In this document: positions 58,261 through 64,000 of the stretch, piece after piece
Layout: each line of letters opens with the position of its first letter
How positions within the stretch are numbered: position 1 is the first letter of the stretch
Source of the DNA: Henckelia pumila
Taxonomy: Eukaryota; Streptophyta; Magnoliopsida; Lamiales; Gesneriaceae
NCBI RefSeq assembly: GCF_033568475.1
Contig: NC_133122.1
Location: 144,536,861 to 144,600,860, forward strand
Length of the DNA: 64,000 nucleotides
Reading direction: 5' to 3'
Translations under genes and position numbers: made by a program
The notes under the pieces: model-generated
Databases searched by the model: none
Told to the model about the DNA's origin: nothing
The model's input: the letters and a program-made list of their open reading frames with translations, nothing else

Positions 58261-60189
58261 TGTTTATTGGTTCCTGCATGCTGCATGCTCAAACTGCTGC
58301 CTCTGAAAGAGTGGGTGCCCGGTTAGCCAACTTGTGGCTAAGGGCTTTTATGACTCTATTTATAAACAATCTTTGTTTAATATAATTTACATTCATTAAT
58401 GACATTTTCTTTATCTTTCTTCATATTGTTATATTGTGATATACTATTGTTGTTTTGATAAAGACCTTGAATATACTATAGTGTAAGTAAGATGAGATAG
58501 TGAATAAAGAGAGATCACTATTATAAAACACATCTTATAGTCACTGTATATTCTAAACAGTTCCTAGTCAATTGAGCCATCCGCTAATAAGGATAAGGAT
58601 CGCTCGAGATTGAGACTACCATTTGTGATGCCAAATACCACGTTTCATTGGTAATGAACATGGAGATGTTCAAAGCATGCAAATGGATATTCATATGATG
58701 AATGATCGAACTACCCTATTCGAACTTTCCAAGTGGTTATTATTATTTGAGTGGATAAGTCCGCGGTTTTGGTTGTACACCATTAGTCCTTACTACTTGA
58801 AACATCATTGAGACTCTATATGCTAGTACTGTACTTTGACTCATTTACCGACTCTATGGGGGTCATCAGTTGTCGGGATTGGGTACAGTTACGACACATA
58901 TAGGAGTCGATGCTTTGTTGTCAAGGATTCACCACACGCTTGCGAGTGTGGATATCCTATGCGATCTGAGGAGATATTAGTGTGACAAATCTCTGGCCAG
59001 AGTACTCGATGTGATTTAGGTTACTTGGTTTCCAAGTAGCACATGCGATGTCACTATTTGATCTTCAAGATGCATTGCATAGTTATCGAATCTCGAACGA
59101 CTCTCGATGTACCAATGGTTGTTGATTCGATCGGGATATATGGATGAAGGGACTGTACTGTACGCTAACCAAAACTTACTGGTTCTTGCAGGCACTATCA
59201 GTGATACCTAGGGAATCATGGGGCGATGTTGCTAGACGCTCTTACCATGATTCGATGGATAAGTCGGAAATTGTTGTTCCGAGTCACAAGGAGTTGTGAG
59301 CCCACGGCTAGCTGTATCCCTGAACCATTGAGGGTCACACAAGTAATGGATTACTAAACCCCGTTGAGATAGTTAAATTTAAAGAGTTAAATTTAACGAA
59401 AGAGAAGTTGGACTTCTTAATTAAAGGGAGTGGAATTTCCTAAAATGACATAGGGATGAACATTTTTAGAAATCACTGAATTCGGATTCAGAAAAATTAT
59501 CTTGACTTTAAAAGGTGCAGAAATGGTTTTTGTGCACATTGGTGAAATCAGTTTATCAATCGGAGTCATGATAAATTTTATATTAATTTCTATAATAACG
59601 GGCTTGGCTTGTTGGGCTTAAGTTATGGATAATGGACCCTAAGGAGTTAGAGTCCTAATAGAGATATAACTTAATCCAGTTTAGAAATTATATATAAATA
59701 CATGTGAAGTTTTCGAAAACACTACATTAATTCCTACTTGGTATTTTCGAAAATCACATAAAATAAAAGGAGGGTTTTTTCGAAAATCCTCTCTCCCTTT
59801 TGAGGAAATTCAGTCTGTGATTTTTCTGAAAAGTCACTTTCTGAATTGAAAGATCAAATCTGTTTATTTTCTACGATAAACATCTGATTGATTTCTAGTG
59901 CAATCAATCAGAGGGTTTATGTTTTCTATTCGTAGACCTGATTCCGGAGATTGATCGAGCGAGTCATCGGTTCCCGAGATTTACAACAAGAGCAGATTAA
60001 ATCTGTTGGAGTCCATAATCAAGCCTTAGCTTGAATATTAATTATTATTATTATTATTATTTTACTTGCATAATTTAATCGTTAGGATTTGATATCCATG
60101 ACATGGAATTGTTCCATATAAAATTTTTAAACTTCCGTTGCACCGGGTATTAAATCGATTTGATCGTGAGAGCGACACGTGTTCCAACA
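58261..60189 (+). repeat. Large LTR of a LARD-like element (left end approximate)
   Basis: The right end GTTCCAACA is fixed by the PBS that follows. The left end is placed at TGTTTATTGG (58261) as the best TG candidate but is uncertain. It contains a TATA box (TATATAAATA, 59691-59700) about 500 bp before the end, a reasonable LTR promoter position. No coding sequence. Confidence 0.6.
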
Positions 60190-60203
60190 GTGGTATCAGA
60201 GAC
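60190..60203 (+). other. Primer-binding site, tRNA-iMet type
   Basis: GTGGTATCAGAGAC begins directly after the LTR end CCAACA. It matches the initiator tRNA-Met complement apart from the last bases and sets the orientation as plus. Confidence 0.85.
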
Positions 60204-60311
60204 AGGTTGCTCTCGGATCAAACGATTAAATTAATCGATTGTACAAAATTTTTAGCCTCGGGTTTTGGAAACAAAACGAAATTTTTTAAATTAAAATTTT
60301 TAAAGGAAACA

Positions 60312-60464
60312 AGGGCATCAAGGGCAGCGATTAGATCGCTGCCCGGGGCAGCGATTTGACCATTGCCCAGGGTAGCGATCGTCGCTGCCGAGCTGCCCTT
60401 CTCCACGTGGGCAGCCCTGTCCCACGTGGAGGCGGGGCTGCCCGGGAATGTCCCGGGCAGCCCG
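60312..60464. repeat. GC-rich palindrome block in LARD interior
   Basis: Repeated GGGCAGCGAT/ATCGCTGCCC units, CCACGTGGGCAG...CCCACGTGG, and a hairpin GCTGCCCGGGA-ATG-TCCCGGGCAGC (60437-60461). The surrounding DNA is AT-rich. Confidence 0.8.
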
Positions 60465-61422
60465 AAAAATAAAAATTTTGATTTTTATTGGAATTTGAAA
60501 TTTTTGAAATTTTAGTTTTTGGTCCGATCGAAAATTGTTTTTGATTGGTCCACGAGGCATCAGATCAAATTGTTTGAGTCCGAAATTTTTAAAATTGACT
60601 TTTGGATAAATTTAAATTTTTGGAAAATTTGTAAATTTTATCCGTTAAATTATATTTTATAAAATTAATTATTTTTGTACAATTGATGATAAGATATGAT
60701 CTTATGAGAATAGTAGATAAAATTTGATTTTATCTTTTTTAATTATGATGCCATTGCATGTTATCCAATTATTTAATTATTAAATTAATTATTAGATAAG
60801 AGGATGATCGATTGCCATGACCAATATTGTAGGTATATGTTAGGTTGTTTACATTTGATTTTATTGTTGTTGGGTTTTATTAATGGGTTTGGTTTATGGC
60901 CCAATTTGAATTGTTGTTTGTAATAAAAAGTGAGTCTGGTTTATGGCACGTTCCCACCCTTAAATATGTATCCCCTATTTGTCATCAAAATTTATTGTAA
61001 ATTTATTAGACGTAGTGGGAGATAAAGATTTGAAGACAATGGTGGGCCCAGCAGACAATAAAAACCAAAGAAATGTAAATTGGAAGCTCAATGTAATAGG
61101 ATTGCATTGCATACCTGCATATCACCTAGGATTGGACTTAGACTCGTGATTGGCAATCACGGGTCGATTAGTTACTGGGGTCGATCATCCTTTAAATAAT
61201 ATATGATATTATTGTTGTATGCATGTTTAGACTAAATTGTATGAATCCCGCAAGCATACAAATACTAAATGATGAGACAGTTTTCAAAATTAAAAATTCC
61301 TCATTTTAAATATGATTTAAAATTGATATCAAGATAAATAAAGAGAATTTAAATATTGTTTAAATGTTCCTACCTTCCATCAACGATCAATGTATAAGAT
61401 GCTACCCGCAGGCACGGTCCGG

Positions 61423-61700
61423 CTCATATTATTGGGGGGGCCCGTTCGTCGGAAAGCTGTACATTGGATCGACACAAGTTGTAAGTTGGGTGAAACTCCC
61501 ATGGGATTGGCTCATATTATTGGGGATCCACATGACGACCATCCATCACAACTTAATATTGATGGGTTGTCTTGACATGTCACAATAAACGACGTCATAT
61601 TATTGGGCCCTTATTGGACATGAGGTAAAAACATGGGGATTGCTTTGGAAGCAATTGGGATTTACCTTTTGAAAATTATGGTTGGCTGATATTATTCGGG
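61423..61700 (+). repeat. CATATTATTGGG tandem motif
   Basis: Four copies about 84-93 bp apart: CTCATATTATTGGGG (61423 and 61510), GTCATATTATTGGGC (61594) and GCTGATATTATTCGGG (61685). This suggests a degenerate tandem repeat of ~86 bp. Confidence 0.6.
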
Positions 61701-61812
61701 ACTATAGTTTGTCAATTGGACTCCATGTTCCCACTAAGGAAACAAGTTTCCCGTTTTCACTAGAGGGTAGTGAAATCGTTAAAATAGTGGGAGTGAAATT
61801 CATAAAATTAAA

Positions 61813-64000
61813 TGTAACACCCAGAAATTCGGCACGTAAATCCGCATGCATAACTAGGGGATTTAATAATTTTAAAATAATGTGAAAATGTGTCAAATTG
61901 TTTTTATGAGTGATTATTTAAATTATATGATGTATTAGCATGTTTTAAATATTTGTTCGGCATTTAAATAGGTATGATGTGATTTATGAATTTATCTTAG
62001 AAAGTTTATTTTATGATCGCGTAGGCGGGACCGTGGACGGACGAAATATTACTTTTACACCCAAAATATTTTATGATATTTTTAGTAGCCTTAAAATATT
62101 ATTTTATGGTATAATTTGAAGAAAATTAAGGTATTTAGATATATATTTAATTATGTGCTAGTTTTTACCCAAAATAAGTCATTTTAATGACTTTTAATAA
62201 CTTTTTTAAAAAAAAAATCCCCTATTTTTATATTTCGGGATTTAAGTTAAATATCAGATTTAATTATTTTATATTTAAGAGTTTAATTTTATTTTATTTT
62301 ATTCAATAATTACTTAATATCTTAACCATGTTTTATTAAAGATTTAACCTAATCCTACCCCTTTAAAAATTAAACCTACGGTAATTTACCTAGCCGCCTC
62401 CTCCACCTCTTCTCTTCCCCATCTCCACGCTCCTCATCAGATTCCTAGACCACCATAACCGACCTTTGGAGTTTTATCAAGTTTTGTTCGTCGTTCGTCG
62501 TCCGATAACCGAATACGCGTCGGTATCAACGCTTTGATCAAATATTCATCAAGGCACGTTTGATTTCCATTCTTTAACACCATTTAAATCATATTACAAA
62601 TATTTTATGCTTACAAGATCTGTTCTTGCATAGGTTATGATCTAGAAAAGAAAACATTGAAGTTCATGCATGTTCCTCACGTTTTTCATGTGCATGGCCG
62701 GTTTCCTTTGTGTTTTCTGCTTAAGGCTGGTTCGAGGGGCTGACCAAGGGCTAGGGGTCTGATCTAGGGTCCTTAGGGTCGGGTTTGGAAGGCTGGTTCA
62801 GGGCTGGAAGCAGCTGGAACCATGCAAGAAGGGGCCGTGACAGCAGCTAGGCGAGCAGGTTGTAGTTCGGGATTTAGGGGCCTTGGCCGAGCCATGCATG
62901 GCTTGGTTTGGGCCAGGGCTAGGTCACGTGTTGTGGCTAGACCCTGGGAGGGTCCAGTCGTCGGGGCTCCGGCCGGTGGTGGCCGGAGCTGGCCAGAAAG
63001 TTCCTGGATTGGGGGGGCTGCGCAGTCTGCGCAGCAAAAGGGAAAGGGAGGGGATCGGGTTGCTCAGTTAAGGGGGTTGGCTGGACCAGGGCCTGGTCTG
63101 GTCGGTCCGGCAGGACCCTGGGGAGGTCCTGCCGGCGGCGCTCCGGCCATGGGTGGCCGGAGCCGGGCGGTAGCAAGGAAAGAAAAAGGGGAGTCTGCCG
63201 TGAGGTGTTAGGAGGGAGAATGGGGGATGTCGTACAGTGTGGGTTTTGGGTTTAGGCGGGCCGGGCCGGGCCGGGTTTTGGGTCCGGGTCGGGTCTAAAT
63301 TTATGGGTCAAATAATTTTAGTCCGAGTCTAGATTTTTATTAATTGGGCTTGTTTTTATTTTAATTAATTAAGAGTTTAAGTTAGTAAATAAATGGGTTG
63401 GGATTGATTAATTAATTAATTAGACTAATTTAATGGGCTTTAATAATTATGAAAGTGAGCCCACTAATTTGTCATGGACCGTGTGATTCATGAGAATTAT
63501 TGGGCCAAGGGTAGTCGGGTTTAATAATTTTATCGGTCTAGTTTATAATTAATGGTTAAATCATACTTTTATTAATTAAATGTTAAGTTAATTAGTTAAT
63601 GGGCTTAAAGTATATTTTAAGTGAGCCCGTTAGTTTCTCTTGGGCTTGAGGGCCCAAGAAGCTTAATGGGCCAGGTCAGGTTGGGCTTTTGGGTTTTTGG
63701 GCCAGTCTAAGAATTTTTGAGTTTAAGTCTAGCGGTCAGCAGCTCGAACAAGTCCTTGGAAAAATAAATGTTCGAAAATATATATTTAATTCATGCATGA
63801 ATTTTTATTAGATATATAAGTATTATTTGTAAGGAAATAAATTAAATATATATTTACGGACAAATTTTCATGAAATAAAGAAATAAATGATATTTTTTTT
63901 AAGTTCATGCATCATGTAAGAATTTTTATGATAAGTTTAAATGTATGTTAAGAAAAATATATTTTTATGGAAGTTGAAGTGAAGGTGGAAAGTGATGTGG
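61813..64000 (+). repeat. Second Tekay-type gypsy LTR, cut by window end
   Basis: It starts TGTAACACCC and shares GGCGGGACCGTGGACGGACG-type sequence (62026-62044) and the same architecture as the LTR at 50970: CT-rich leader-like stretch, GC-rich middle with GCTCCGGCC hairpins (62966-62989 and 63140-63163), then a GGGCTTAATTAA-rich zone. It is not preceded by a polypurine tract, so it is the 5' LTR of a plus-oriented element or a solo LTR. The open frames at 62822-63211 and 62937-63176 are in the GC-rich middle and have no recognised domain. Confidence 0.82.

Larger units (their letters stand above)
60204..61812 (+). mobile_element. Non-coding interior of the LARD-like element
   Basis: No gag or pol motif is visible. 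A GC-rich palindrome block lies at 60312-60464. A motif CTCATATTATTGGGG recurs at about 61423, 61510, 61594 and (diverged) 61686. The interior is cut by a Tekay-type LTR at 61813, so the 3' LTR is not seen in this window. Short frames at 60138-60560 and 61364-61885 follow repeats and lack domains. Confidence 0.6.

Noticed and set aside
62822..63211. 129-codon open frame
   Set aside because: In the GC-rich middle of the second Tekay LTR; composition-driven, like the frames at 51623-52271.

Overview
This is a plant nuclear genomic window, most likely from an asterid eudicot (clade inferred loosely from retrotransposon style, not proven). The evidence is intron-split and intronless plant genes, tRNA-iMet primer-binding sites, Helitron termini, CACTA and hAT elements, and very AT-rich intergenic DNA. 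About three quarters of the window is transposon-derived. Three protein-coding genes look intact: a KD-group Golgi nucleotide-sugar/triose-phosphate-type translocator (10758-11816, +, intronless), a five-exon Alba-domain nucleic-acid-binding protein (22970-27183, -, exons reconstructed by hand and closing in frame at 128 aa), and an ER-type membrane J-protein with a DUF1977 C-terminus (31846-32934, -). They sit in a gene-bearing segment of roughly 10-33 kb, and nothing links them functionally.

Layout. 1-5 kb: a Helitron end, then a non-autonomous Ty1/copia element (TSD ACATA) holding only gag remnants. 5-10 kb: AT-rich DNA with Helitron ends, foldback elements inside TA microsatellites, a hAT MITE and a SINE. 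10-12 kb: the transporter gene. 14-21.6 kb: a small Helitron and a nearly complete but broken Ty1/copia (TSD CAATA). 22.9-33 kb: the Alba and DnaJ genes, a LINE RNase H relic and a hAT element carrying nested palindrome arrays. 33.8-44 kb: a hAT element and a decayed copia (TSD CAAAT) invaded by a Helitron and a 3.6 kb CACTA element. 44.3-53.6 kb: a Tekay-type Ty3/gypsy chromovirus (TSD CTTAT). 53.9-57 kb: a hAT MITE, a Helitron end and a three-copy ~840 bp tandem array. 58-61.8 kb: a large-LTR non-coding element (LARD-like). From 61.8 kb to the edge: another Tekay-type LTR.

The most unusual object is the 5' side of the gypsy element. Instead of one LTR it has an inverted Cassandra-like (5S rRNA-carrying TRIM) LTR and interior, an inverted 3' fragment of the gypsy LTR, then a forward Cassandra-like LTR joined to the gypsy PBS, all inside one target-site duplication. 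The same element has a 401 bp piece of reverse transcriptase copied into its integrase, which looks like template switching, and a 202 bp GT-AG intron that would join gag to protease in frame. Other points worth attention are a GC-rich hairpin module shared by both Tekay LTRs, the triplicated Helitron-like unit with a possible captured two-exon gene fragment, and a degenerate hairpin satellite in the leader of the decayed copia.

All calls come from reading the sequence. No alignment or database search was run, so percent identities are not given and family names rest on motif recognition.
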